A stretch of 64,000 bases of DNA. Origin: Owenia fusiformis. Lineage: Eukaryota; Annelida; Polychaeta; Sabellida; Oweniidae. Every line of letters starts with the position of its first letter. The stretch's first letter is position 1. Shown here one piece after another: positions 22,001-32,000 of this stretch. The position numbers were made by a program, and so were the translations under genes. The stretch spans positions 1 through 64,000 of the forward strand of contig CAIIXF020000491.1 in the NCBI GenBank assembly GCA_903813345.2, written 5' to 3'. Under the pieces are notes generated by a model, which worked only from the letters and a program-made list of their open reading frames with translations, searched no databases and was not told the origin of the DNA.

Positions 22001-23305
22001 AAAACAGTACTGAATATAGGTCAACAAGATACTATACTAGCATACATAAATTCAATAAATGAAGCACTGCATGTATATTCATTTTGAAAATCATGTGAAT
22101 TCCTTTTACTTCATGGGGAAACCATAATGGAGAGTGAACTTTATAGCATTGGTTTTGAAATGGACAATATAGCCTATATGATTGAAAGGTAACTTACCTC
22201 TTGGTAAAAGGCATTTTTTAAACCAAAGGACAAGATTTATTACACCTTGTAATGCCTCTCTCTCATTTGGTCCAAATGTCCCACCTCGACCATCAACTAA
22301 AGCGATGACACGCTCTATGTTGTCCGTAATACTCCACAATTTTGTCGCAAAGGTTTGGGCCCAAGTACAAAGATTCGGAACAATCTGGTTATCTACATTA
22401 TTTAGTATATTCTCCAAGTTTCCAAACTGCTCGATACCCTCTAAGTCAGCAATTACTTGATCGATAAGGCCTTGTTCAGTGGCATCAAATACCACAATAC
22501 TGGGAATAGGTATAGAGTTGAGGAGAATGCCAATACCGGTTGATGCGTCAATCGAACCTGTGTGTGTGAAATACACATGTAATGCATAGTTTTTGTGTGT
22601 GTTATCTAAAATAAATAAAACATTAAAAACATACAAACGGAGGTTCGGGGAGTTCCACCTAACTATTTGGGGATGTTGATGTTAATTCCTCGATGTTGTA
22701 TTTCATTCCAGAGCATTGGTAGAAAAGAACAAAAAAGATTTAATTCATAGATCTACCCCTGACTACCAATGATATGTTTGCTAATGACACGGATGGCCCA
22801 TAAACTTACCTGTAACGCAGCCAGCGCAACAACCTCGTGAATCCACGCCCGGTTGACACACCCCGTTCTGTTGGACGGGAGTTAAGATATTACGGCACTC
22901 ATAAGAAAGTAAAAAACCTGGACAGTTTTGTTGACATCCCACCCCTGGACCTAAATGAATATAAAACATGAAAACAAGTATCATGTTCTCCATTCCGCAT
23001 ATCCATGAATTTTAGCAACTATTTCTCATCAGCGTTTCATTTATATAACCGTTTTAAAATGGCCGAATCCCCAACATCAAGTGAACACCTTATACCTCTG
23101 ATTTTCGATTTCGCTATTACAAGTTTTAGAAATTCTCATTTACATGTAACAAAATAAAATGAGCCATCGTAGCTGATCTGTATTTTATTATGCATTCTAT
23201 AAACTCACTAGTCGCCCACATTTGACTTGAAACTGTCAAAGGTGACGTCCAAAGAACAGCAACAATGAGCGTGATTCTTGGAACTTCCATCATAAGCGAA
23301 GCCAT
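19013..23305 (-). CDS. Secreted protein with GDPH motif and ITIH-C-like domain, exon 4 frameshift (copy A)
   Basis: Six exons: 23305-23209, 22950-22810, 22557-22198, 20697-20417, 20241-19897, 19182-19013. All five introns are GT-AG and phase 1. Restoring one missing base gives 464 aa. Residues 1-27 are a signal peptide; the ATG at 23305 is the first after an in-frame stop, and 23293 is an alternative start. Exon 2 (to ~79) is a small module with seven Cys; exon 3 (80-199) looks helical; exon 4 has nine Cys up to GDPH (257-260). The rest resembles the C-terminal domain of ITIH heavy chains (LCYDFVG, LNFGVTEKTG, TIPVYDNKDGCLKIDEAYL). In ITIH and several VWD proteins the Asp-Pro bond of this motif is cut, so cleavage is a reasonable inference. 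Exon 4 is 281 nt where phase requires 282; the frame breaks after FVG (279), and one frame over continues KPGSAYLFFRDYEI. A VWD-type domain is the alternative reading. It may be a pseudogene or an assembly error. Confidence 0.75.
21067..21563. mobile_element. MITE with ~60-bp TIRs in intron 3 of the ITIH-like gene
   Basis: Ends gcctgactacgg and gcctgacgacgg (complement) with TA on both sides (21065-21066, 21564-21565). The arms also share gttgtcacaaatggcggac. It is 497 bp with no coding sequence, and the TA flanks fit a Tc1/mariner-type non-autonomous element. It is old enough to be in both A and B. Confidence 0.7.
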
Positions 23306-23520
23306 AGGTGCTCAAGTATGAGAATGCCTCCTCAAACTGCTGGACTATGATGTATTAGTACATAAAGATGAAAAGATAAATGCTGCCTGACGTTCAGCTA
23401 TTGTATGGTATTGACAGCTTTTGACGACAGCATTTTCCCGTTGACAACATTTGAATCACTTGATAGACGGTTTTTATAATCCAATAATTTCAGTTGAACA
23501 AATAATCAAGGAGGGTTGAA
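23306..23520 (-). promoter_or_regulatory. Presumed promoter region of the ITIH-like gene
   Basis: Immediately upstream of the first exon and alignable with two other family flanks in the unit (1-330 and 6241-6515); shared words include gacgttcagctattg, ttttgacgacagcat and aatttcagttgaac. No TATA box is evident. The regulatory role is inferred from position and conservation only. Confidence 0.4.
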
Positions 23521-24365
23521 ACCCATTACTTTAACGCGATCTTGCGTTTCCTGGCGTGGAACAATTAGGTAATAATATTTCTATCAGGTTCATCTTCGGA
23601 CGGAGTATTTCATTGGAAGAGGACATTGTGAGTATTATGGTGATATAATAAAGTATTCAAACGCCCCTAGCAGTACTTGTCTTCAAGACATGGGGAACAT
23701 CGTTACCAAATTGTTTCACGCCAGGCAACATAAGATCTAGATTGAATGACGGCTGCCAATCCTCATTGACGAACATTGTATTTCACACCTTCATGACATT
23801 TGCGCTTGGAAACTACTGTCAAATCCAGAAGGTGCCACTAAAGATGGATTGCAAGTTTGTTAAAATTTCAACTCTTCACAGTAATATAAATGATTTATTT
23901 TCCAAAGTTGAAACAAAGTTTCATACTCTCAAGGAGATACAATGATTCATTTACTAATAACGTGATATCGAAACGTTATAATATTGGGAAATCAATGCAT
24001 TGTTCAGATTATTGTTTGCTACTCTATATTATGTTATTACATACATATGATGATGTATGGTGTAAACTGTACAAAAGACAGCGGGCCAATATAACTTTTG
24101 AAAAGCCCGCGCCCGCTAACTTTCTGATTGGCCATACCGATCAATTGAAGATAAAACTATGCGAGCATTTTTCAGTTCAGTCACTTCAGTCACCATTTAT
24201 TTCACATAACATCACTTAATCTCAATTTATATCATAAAAATATATTTACTAATGATATCGTTATTGATAAATGTCCTCAATGGCTAAAATTTAGAAAATT
24301 TGCTCGCACAGTTTTATTTTCAGTTGATCACGCAATGCATTGGGACACAGGGACAGACGATCAAT
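23521..24365. other. Intergenic stretch, nothing recognised
   Basis: Two short open frames (23742-23945 and 23890-24219) lack similarity to anything I know and have no splice support. No repeat structure stands out apart from a short cagttcagtcacttcagtcac doublet near 24175. Confidence 0.5.
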
Positions 24366-24813
24366 TTTCGGTTACGTTGGTTGCGGTAAAAGAATGTTGG
24401 AACGTCGAAGGTACGATTTTTCTTTTTTCCTTATTTCACGCGTTGTAGGCAGAATCCCCACGACATTTTTACCACAAACGTGTATCAGTATAATATGTTT
24501 TAGAAAATGTACATCTTTGGGAAAGAATAGCCCAGAAGAGAACAGAATTTATCGATTTAATTTCTCACTCAAGTTACATAAACGGTATGGGTGAAAAGTG
24601 CAGATCTTAACTGTTTTTCGAAATACTGTTTATGTAACTTAAGTGAGGAATCAAATCGACGATTCTGTTGTCTTCTGAACTAGCTGTTTGCAACTTTGTT
24701 CTTTTTCTTAAACATATGATACTAATGCCGTGGGAATTCTGCCTACAACGTGTGAAATAAGGAAAAAAGAAAAATCGTACCTTCGATGTTCCGACATTTT
24801 GTTACCGAAACGA
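24366..24813. repeat. Foldback element, ~200-bp arms
   Basis: The left arm starting ttcggttacg and running through ggtacgatttttctttttt and cctatttcacgcgttgtaggcag-like sequence pairs with the complement ending gttaccgaaacg. The loop is about 24588-24627. The arms are diverged by several substitutions, so the insertion is old, and it is in both A and B (52288-52735). No flanking duplication resolved. Confidence 0.75.
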
Positions 24814-25002
24814 ACCATTAACCAGCGTAATCGAGTGGATCACCAGTGAAATACACATTCATTTGATAATGGTCAAACTATAGCTAAAGGATGTCCCGAC
24901 ATTTTGTTAACGAAACGAACTGTTCCGGTAACCAGCGTAATCGAGTATATCATCAGTGAAATACACATTCATTTGATAATGGTGAAATTATAGCTATAAA
25001 TC
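24793..25002. repeat. 105-bp tandem duplication
   Basis: Two copies start with gacattttgtta at 24793 and 24898. They share aaccagcgtaatcgagt and gtgaaatacacattcatttg; the second has a few extra bases. The first copy overlaps the right arm of the foldback element. The remaining 25003-25206 up to the unit border contains nothing recognised. B copy: 52715-52924. Confidence 0.85.
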
Positions 25003-25359
25003 AACCACAGGGATCAAATCACTGCAGTTGCCAGTCTCTTTCTCGATGATCATCTAGTGTTGAAGGTTAGGATTACACTTTAACGGGGGAAATGTATTTC
25101 TTTGTTTTATAAGGAAACGGTTCAAATTAGCGATTTACTCTGAGGAACCAGCATAATATGCCTCGGAAATTATAAATCTTCAGAGGCAAAGGAGAAACGA
25201 TCGCACTGAACGAACAACTACTGTATTAGTTAAAATTGTAAGAAAGCTTCCAACGTCCAACGGCTGTGTTATTTTCTCTAAACTTGACATATGTTTCAAA
25301 TTCTAATTAACAGATGAATTATGTTTGAAGTTCGACTATTGAATGACAACAGTCCCAAT

Positions 25360-25913
25360 ACTCCTATTCGCGATAAGAGTTCAGGTGGTAATTTACATAA
25401 GTATCTCCCATGATGCATCACTTTGGAAGGGACAAATTTTCATTGGCCCGCCGAACGAGTCGATTACTCTGAACGTTTCTCAGCTTCTGATCTTCCATCA
25501 GCCCTCAAGCATAGTTATATAATCCAATCTATTCAATAATCAGAAAGATAATCGGAGATTCAAAGTAACATTATTTATATTTTTTCTATCTTCGATGGCG
25601 TCTGAGCAATTTCTGGGATATCAGTGACGTCACTGGAATTGGACGGTATTTTCAACTACAGATTTCTTCGGATTTGGGGATTATAGCTCAAAAAGCTTTG
25701 TCATATATCTTAATTACATACATACCTATCGTTTGTGCAAATGAAACTCTACATAAATGTTTAATAGAGCCGCAGTGCGGCATTGAAAATAGCACCCCTG
25801 AGTAATCCAATGGGAAAGAACCCGGATGTAGACGAAGTTGTACCATACATGAGAGCTCTTCAAACAAGAGGTAGCTAAACTGAACGAAATTAAACGTTAT
25901 CGCGTATTGGTAT
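25360..25913. mobile_element. 554-bp insertion with TIRs, units B and C only
   Basis: The sequence between cagtcccaat and attgacattg is absent from A, where the site reads cccaattgac at 148-157, and absent also from the related flank at 6340. Ends actcctattcgcgataa and ataccaatacgcgataa (complement) match at 13 of 17 bases. The flanks show a 2 bp AT repeat. No transposase is seen; an overlapping minus-strand frame runs out of the element and is not a gene. The superfamily is unclear because a 2 bp AT duplication is unusual. Confidence 0.65.
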
Positions 25914-26328
25914 ATTGACATTGAATATTGGTAAATGGAAAATACAATGTTAGCTGATTCGACATTCCTCGTGAACATTGAAACTATTGACAACATATTT
26001 GTATCATTTCTGACGACGGCATTTTCCATGAATCAAGTCTTAAAACAATTTTCATCGTCAGATTTTTCAGTTGAAAAATTAGTAATAACCAAAAATTTCA
26101 AACAGGCCTTGGTTAAGCTTTTTTCAATCATAAGAATGTAGGTTTCTAGCATTTGATGTTCATGAGCAACCCATTTGACTTATTAGTGATGATAATGTTA
26201 TTTGTTTGTACTTGTCTGTTCCTTATAATGGTTTATCTGATGACTGTTAGATGTTAATAAGGTACTTTCAAAAATATACTAAACAATACAATTAGACAAA
26301 CAGAGTATCTCATGCATTCATGCATTCT

Positions 26329-29300
26329 CACTGCGTCAAATGTGAAATTCCAAGCAATTTCTAGACGTGCAAAGATAGTCTAGGAACTCCGCGTATCTAG
26401 AGATTCCAAGACGTGTCAAGAGGTGCAAAGACCTCGCGTGTAAAGAGCGTGTCAAGAGTTTTGATATCTCTTTGCACAGCCTTATCAAAACAAACAGTAT
26501 AATTAGACCGGCCACATGTTGTTATGCCCTATAGTCGCCCTTAATTATACTTTACTAGGATTGGAATATAACAATCATTTTAATTTCGTGTTAATAATAA
26601 TTTGTGTTTTTTAAATCGTTATCAAAATAAAATTAATTTAAAAAGTATGTGTGTGCGTGTAAGTATAGGCAATAGCTTAGTCGAAATGAGTAGACGTGTG
26701 CAGATGGAGATCGCCTATCTATTTTGCTAAATCTGACATTTTTACAGGATCATGATATAGATCAAATGAAAACACGAAATGTGTTTTTCTTAGGTTTATC
26801 TACCCTGATTTCGAGTGACTTTAACTTGGACGCATATTCCTCTTTTAAAACAGTTTGAATAATTAACAAAGTCCACTTTGAACCGTGTCAATCAAATTGT
26901 CAAACATGTAGATACGCTGTAGCACATGCAGGCCCGAATACAGGGTGGATAGATTGGTTCTAGCGACCCCCCCCCCCCTCCTCCGTGACCAAAATTGCAT
27001 TTTTTACCCCATACTGAGCACCTTTTAAATTATTTTGCCCATTTTTGAACTAACATTGCCAAAAGTGAACTCCCCTGGAATTTCTTAAAAAAGTAACCCA
27101 CCCCTTGGCAAATCCTGGCTACGGGTCTGAAACGTCATTCTGATCTTTCTGTTTCACCTGAAACATGCTCTGATATAATGAGGCATATTCTGTGACCTGA
27201 GCATAGATGGGAAGAGTTATGAATGTCAATAAGTGTGATTGTTATCTTGTAATCATCTACCTTAATGTCAATACATTACATAATGTAGTAAGGCATTGTA
27301 CATGTATTTAACAACAGGCACATCCTTCTTCAAAGGACTTCATTTATACGTGTAAAATACCCTTGCAGCGAGGATGCAACAGGCACAGTTACACAAGTTT
27401 TACGACCCCAATTAGATGAAATATGAGCTGGGATGAAAGATCTCAAAAATCAAGGGCTGAGAAGATTTGAGATGTCATGGTTACTATCATGATGCTGAAA
27501 CATGTGTCGCTTATTGTCACATGTATTGATCATGATGGGGCGACGGCAGTTCCCTGAGTCTTTTTGATCTGTTTAATCTTATTAGTTACTATTTAAAATT
27601 GAATAATTTAGGACCCCGGAAGCAAAACAACTCTTTGTTATGAAATGAATACACCACCCACATGGACAGAACCCCTCATGTAAACCATTTATCTTTGAAA
27701 ACAATTTGGTTTTCGATCTACATCTGAATCTCAGATGGAGAGTACTCTTTGACAAGATCAACATTTAAAAGTGTAGGGAAGTTTTGATAAAGATGCTTAA
27801 TAGCTAATTATTCAGACATATTGTTCTTTCATGTTGACGATCATTGAACATAATTGATATTTGCAATTTTGAATTTGCAAACATTTTGAATGCAAATGTA
27901 CTCAAGTACTATATCCTGAGTTCTGCCCGGATCCCTGAAAACGTTTAAAATCAAACTCGATTATTTAGCTAGACTTCAAAATAAGGGATCCAATAGACAT
28001 AAAATCAATAGACATAAAAAGTAGGGCTTCAACAGGGGGTTGGGGTAAGGTTCCCTGCAAAATAGGGCTTTCAAAGGCCGGGGTTTAGAATTGTATCTAC
28101 ATTAGAAAAGTATGATTTTAACAGGAGGTTGATGAGGTAGATTAATGTTAGGCCTGAACAGGGGGTTGAGGGGTAGACATAATGGAAAATAGGGCATCAA
28201 CAGGGGCTGGGGCTAGCCTAAAGTAGGGATAAAGGCTCTCATCATAAATCAGATCAAAACATGTATGTTACTGTAATGTGTCACCCTAGACCCCTTTGTA
28301 CCGTTTATGCCTCAGACATATTTGCTACTCGAATGGTATACTATATCTACGACCAACATCAATCGTTCGGCATTACCCGGGGACACAGTTACACTTCACA
28401 TTCTTGCATTGCCCGTGTGTCAACCATACGGCGCCCTCGTTTTTGATACACATCACATCTTTCAACTAGAGAGAAGCCCCGGGAGAGAAGCTAATCGGTC
28501 TTATAGAAGGCGATGATTTCTTATGATGCATTTCAATGCCTGCATAGAGATTTTTCAAAAATGTTTTCCTAGAACAGCCAGGAAAAATAAATCACATTTT
28601 CATTTCCCAGGAACAACATAATCCGTAAGAATCCATTGACATCATTCATTTACATCTAAAATGTACTATTTTGATGTTATATGAGCAAAAATATTTTGAC
28701 CAACATATTAAGCAATCAGACAGACTGGCTCACTTTATGAAAGGCCATTTGTTTCTTCATCTACAGGATATTTCTACGGAAGTTTACAATCAAGTCAATA
28801 TGTTTATCTTAGTGTTTAGCATAGGTAAGAATGGGGGATGGGCTGGCGGGGGTCCGTCTTTGAATAATTCCAAGGGGTTCATATATTATCACAATTTTGT
28901 TACAAAATCACTTGGAAAGTGCATGATTTGAAAGATTATTTGGCCAAGGCGTCCGCTATTAACATGAGTATGAATTTTATAAAAAAATTACTTGAATCAA
29001 AATCGAAGAATTCCTTGCCCCGTGTGTTCACCATTCACCCCGGGGTTCACACTCGGCTCAGGTGGGGTACCTTTTTTACATTTGGTATGTCAAGCCAATG
29101 GACCCACATTTTAAGACAGATTTTTCCATTTTCTGGTATAAGAATCGGTGTGGAAAATATGTTACCCCTCAATTGTCGTACGGCATTGGTCCCGGGGCAT
29201 TGGTCTAGTTGTAACACATATCCTTCATTTGAGGTTGTTTATGATCATTTTACTCAAAGATCTGCCTTCTTCTCGGGGCATTCGATATTTCGAATGACTT

Positions 29301-31445
29301 TAGTCTTATATTCTGGATATTTGGTACCCGGGGGTATGGCATTGGTTCTATATTTGGATGTTTGACATGGCATTGGTCTTGTGTTTGGACTTTTGATATG
29401 GCTTTTTGGGGTTTGTTTTAGTTTGTATGAGAACACATTTAATGCCACCCCCCCCCCCCCAAATTACAAATCTACATCTATTCTCTCTATCCCAAAGGTG
29501 GATCGGAAGCATGAAAAACAGATGCAGACTCGGGACAGTTGCAAGGGGGGCTATAATGGAGAAATTCGTTTTGATTTTGAGTCTAACTGTCTAACTGTCA
29601 CAAATATTAATTAAATACGCAAATAGCCTGTTTTATTAAATGAGACTAGGGCAAAAAATCTATTCATTAAATCTAAAGCCTAGACGATATCTTCTGTAAT
29701 CAAGGTGGTTTTGTTACACTTCCGCAATTATAAAAACAAAAACATAGACTAAGTTATTAATGTTTTGTTATCATATCAGATTAAGTCAGTTTTGTCTCCG
29801 ATTGTTATACAGGTGTGTGTATCGACTCCAGTGAACAACATTAAGTGAATCAATCCTTGAAATTCCCAAATTCATTCCAAATTCTGGCCGTTAACCCCCC
29901 CCCCCCCCCCCTCCCCCATGTCTCTTAATTACATTTATTTTGCAAATGGTATATAAATTATAGATAAAAATATTTCATTTTCGAATTGCTAAAAGGGCAA
30001 CATGTGAAGATAAAACCGCGATCCTAAAGCTACTTGCGAAACAAAGTGGTTTATGGTCCCCAATATCATTATTATATTAATACCAATACAATGTACATGT
30101 ACCTCTATGAATATCATAAATTCACTCCTTTTTAATATCAATAGTCAAACAAATTAAGTAGTATGCTACAGTTGGTTATCAATCGGAGTTCACGACCTAT
30201 TGATTACTCTTTAATACAAAATTTAACCATTTTAGAATGGGTAACTCACACCCCCGTCCATGTCCATGAAGTGCGTAGACTGACATAATAGTGCCATTTA
30301 CTGATTTATGTTGAGACATTCAGTGCGATTATTTCATTTCTTTGTTCAAAAAGTTAAAGCACCAATTAAATACATATTTTTATCACACAAAAGGGGAATG
30401 TTTCTTATTAAAACATAAGCAGCGCCTAGGCGTCGATGGGGGGGGGGTCAATCCGGTGTTCTCAGGCTATGTACAGCCAAGTATCCTGTTTATGTAAAAA
30501 CCCTACGTTCCCGAATCACAATCAGACAATTAATTAGTATATTTGCTGTGTCTAGCAATTGATCATATAATTAGATGTTGCGAAAACTATGGGAACTTGT
30601 ACCTGTCTGTTTATGGATAGGCTGGGAAAGAACAGCAGAGAGAATGGTACATTCGATTGAATATGCTTGTTTTGCCCAATTGTGTATTAAAATGCCCCTC
30701 ATTTATCATATGTATGGTCACAAGTTAAGTCGGCGATAATTTGTATTGACTTAACTTGAAACAAATTACTCCGAAATCCAAATACCCATCGAAAAGTAAG
30801 GTTATCTTTATATTAAGCTAATACAAAATAAATATATAAATAGGCCTGATGTATCAGTGTTTTCAAAGCTTATTGCACGTTTTATCCTTAAAACGCCTTT
30901 CTTTTTCTTATCATGATATGTATTTCCTTCACTTAGGATCAATGCGTCGATTAGCATTGCCTGTAACTGATTTATATTTTCAAAAGGCGGCATGAAATTG
31001 CCAAAATGTTTAAATAAGTCAATGTGTCAGCGTACATACAAAATAGTCTGTTTAATATTTGCTACATGTACTTGTTCCAAACAGTCTGCGAAAGAATGAT
31101 TAAAAAATATATCAATTAAAAGTATCAGAGAAAATACTTGCAATCGTTTAAAATACTGTATGTATTGCTATTGGTAATTAGGTTAGTTGTTTACACATAA
31201 TTATGTTGCTCAGTGTGCCAAGAGCGTGTCAAGAGATTCCATTAATTGTCACAGGGCGTGGAAAGACTTTTTGACATGGTCTTTACACGTCTTTGCACTG
31301 CGTGTGTCAAGAAGTGCAAAGAGGTGTAAAGAGTTGAATTCATCGCGTGTCAAGAGGTGTAAATAATTGGCACGTCTAGAAACCCGGCGTGTAAAGACCA
31401 GTTTCTAGACGTGTCAAGAGTTGGAATCCCATATTTCACCCAGTG
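26329..31445. mobile_element. CACTA-like (EnSpm-type) 5.1-kb element, no transposase (copy B)
   Basis: Termini cactgcgtcaaatgtg and the complement cactgggtgaaatatgg form imperfect inverted ends of about 25 bp. The flanks carry a 3 bp duplication tct (26326-26328, 31446-31448) and A has the empty site at 565-567. Both ends hold clusters of subterminal repeats of the form cgtgtcaagag, gtgcaaagag and gtgtaaagag in both orientations (26370-26480 and 31220-31430). CACT(A/G) ends, 3 bp duplication and subterminal repeats are the classic layout of the CACTA superfamily. No transposase-like frame was recognised in 5.1 kb, so it is probably non-autonomous with captured or filler DNA. It holds three poly(C) tracts and one poly(G) tract that differ from copy C. 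Confidence 0.85.
28020..28235. repeat. Degenerate G-rich repeat inside the CACTA-like element
   Basis: Five or so irregular copies of a word like gggcttcaacagggggttgggg separated by 25-60 bp. The G-runs are strand-biased (G on plus). Copy C equivalent near 55941-56156. No function is evident. Confidence 0.6.
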
Positions 31446-31941
31446 TCTAGGGGTTAGGTATAGTAGAGTTAAATCAAGCTTGCGTTAAACATATCTAAAA
31501 TATGAGTTTGTTTGTTAAAAACATGTGATCCATATACACTTCCCTCAAAAAGCTTGGCATCCCCCATATTGTCCAATCCCATTGGTCTACGTGTAAACGC
31601 CGCTTTATCTCTGATACTTATTTATAAAGAACCTGCAATAAAATTGCAATGATAAAAATGAAACAATGTAACTTGACTTTATCAGCAGCATACATTGCTG
31701 GTACAGAGACGAATCATATGTCCTAATGTTGTAGGCTGATATCTCTATTGGTCTCGGGAAAATACACTTAATAAATAGGAACAGATGCGAAAGTTTTGTC
31801 ACTTTTTGTCTATATTTGAAATATTTCCAAGCTATGCGTGATATTGTAAATTGTAATACAACTATCATAGTGATGTTTTATTTTGTATTTTTAATATGAC
31901 TGTCTGAATAAGTGCCCGTCTGAATAAATTTCAGATAATTT

Positions 31942-32000
31942 ATTCTCAATGTGTTCGAAATGGAAATTAAACTTTAATCCATTTCGAACGTATTGAGAAT
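31942..32000. repeat. Inverted repeat at pseudogene exon 6 stop (copy B)
   Basis: Same hairpin as at 1071-1129, with arms conserved. Confidence 0.78.

Larger units (their letters stand above)
1..25206. repeat. Tandem 27.9-kb unit, copy A (left part may be missing)
   Basis: Position 1 matches 25207 and 53129, and order and strand of everything that follows are the same in the next copy. Copy A is 25206 bp against 27922 bp for B. The difference is explained by four insertions: A has a 1000 bp foldback element and a 1939 bp mariner, and lacks a 5117 bp CACTA-like element and a 554 bp insertion. Features at 15005-25358 recur at a constant offset of 27922, so that stretch has no net indel. The window begins inside the array, because the sequence just before 25207 and just before 53129 is also shared. 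Whether the array is biological or an assembly product cannot be told here. Confidence 0.95.

Noticed and set aside
25688-26029. 113-codon minus-strand frame at the edge of the 554 bp insertion
   Set aside because: It runs across the insertion boundary into the old flank, so it is a chance frame created by the insertion.
28919-29365. 148-codon open frame in the CACTA-like element (also 56840-57286)
   Set aside because: No similarity to a transposase or any family I know, low-complexity G/T-rich composition in the second half, and no splice or context support.
31605-31868. 87-codon minus-strand frame kept in all units (734-997, 59521-59784)
   Set aside because: No start context, domain or splice support; its conservation follows from duplication of the whole unit.
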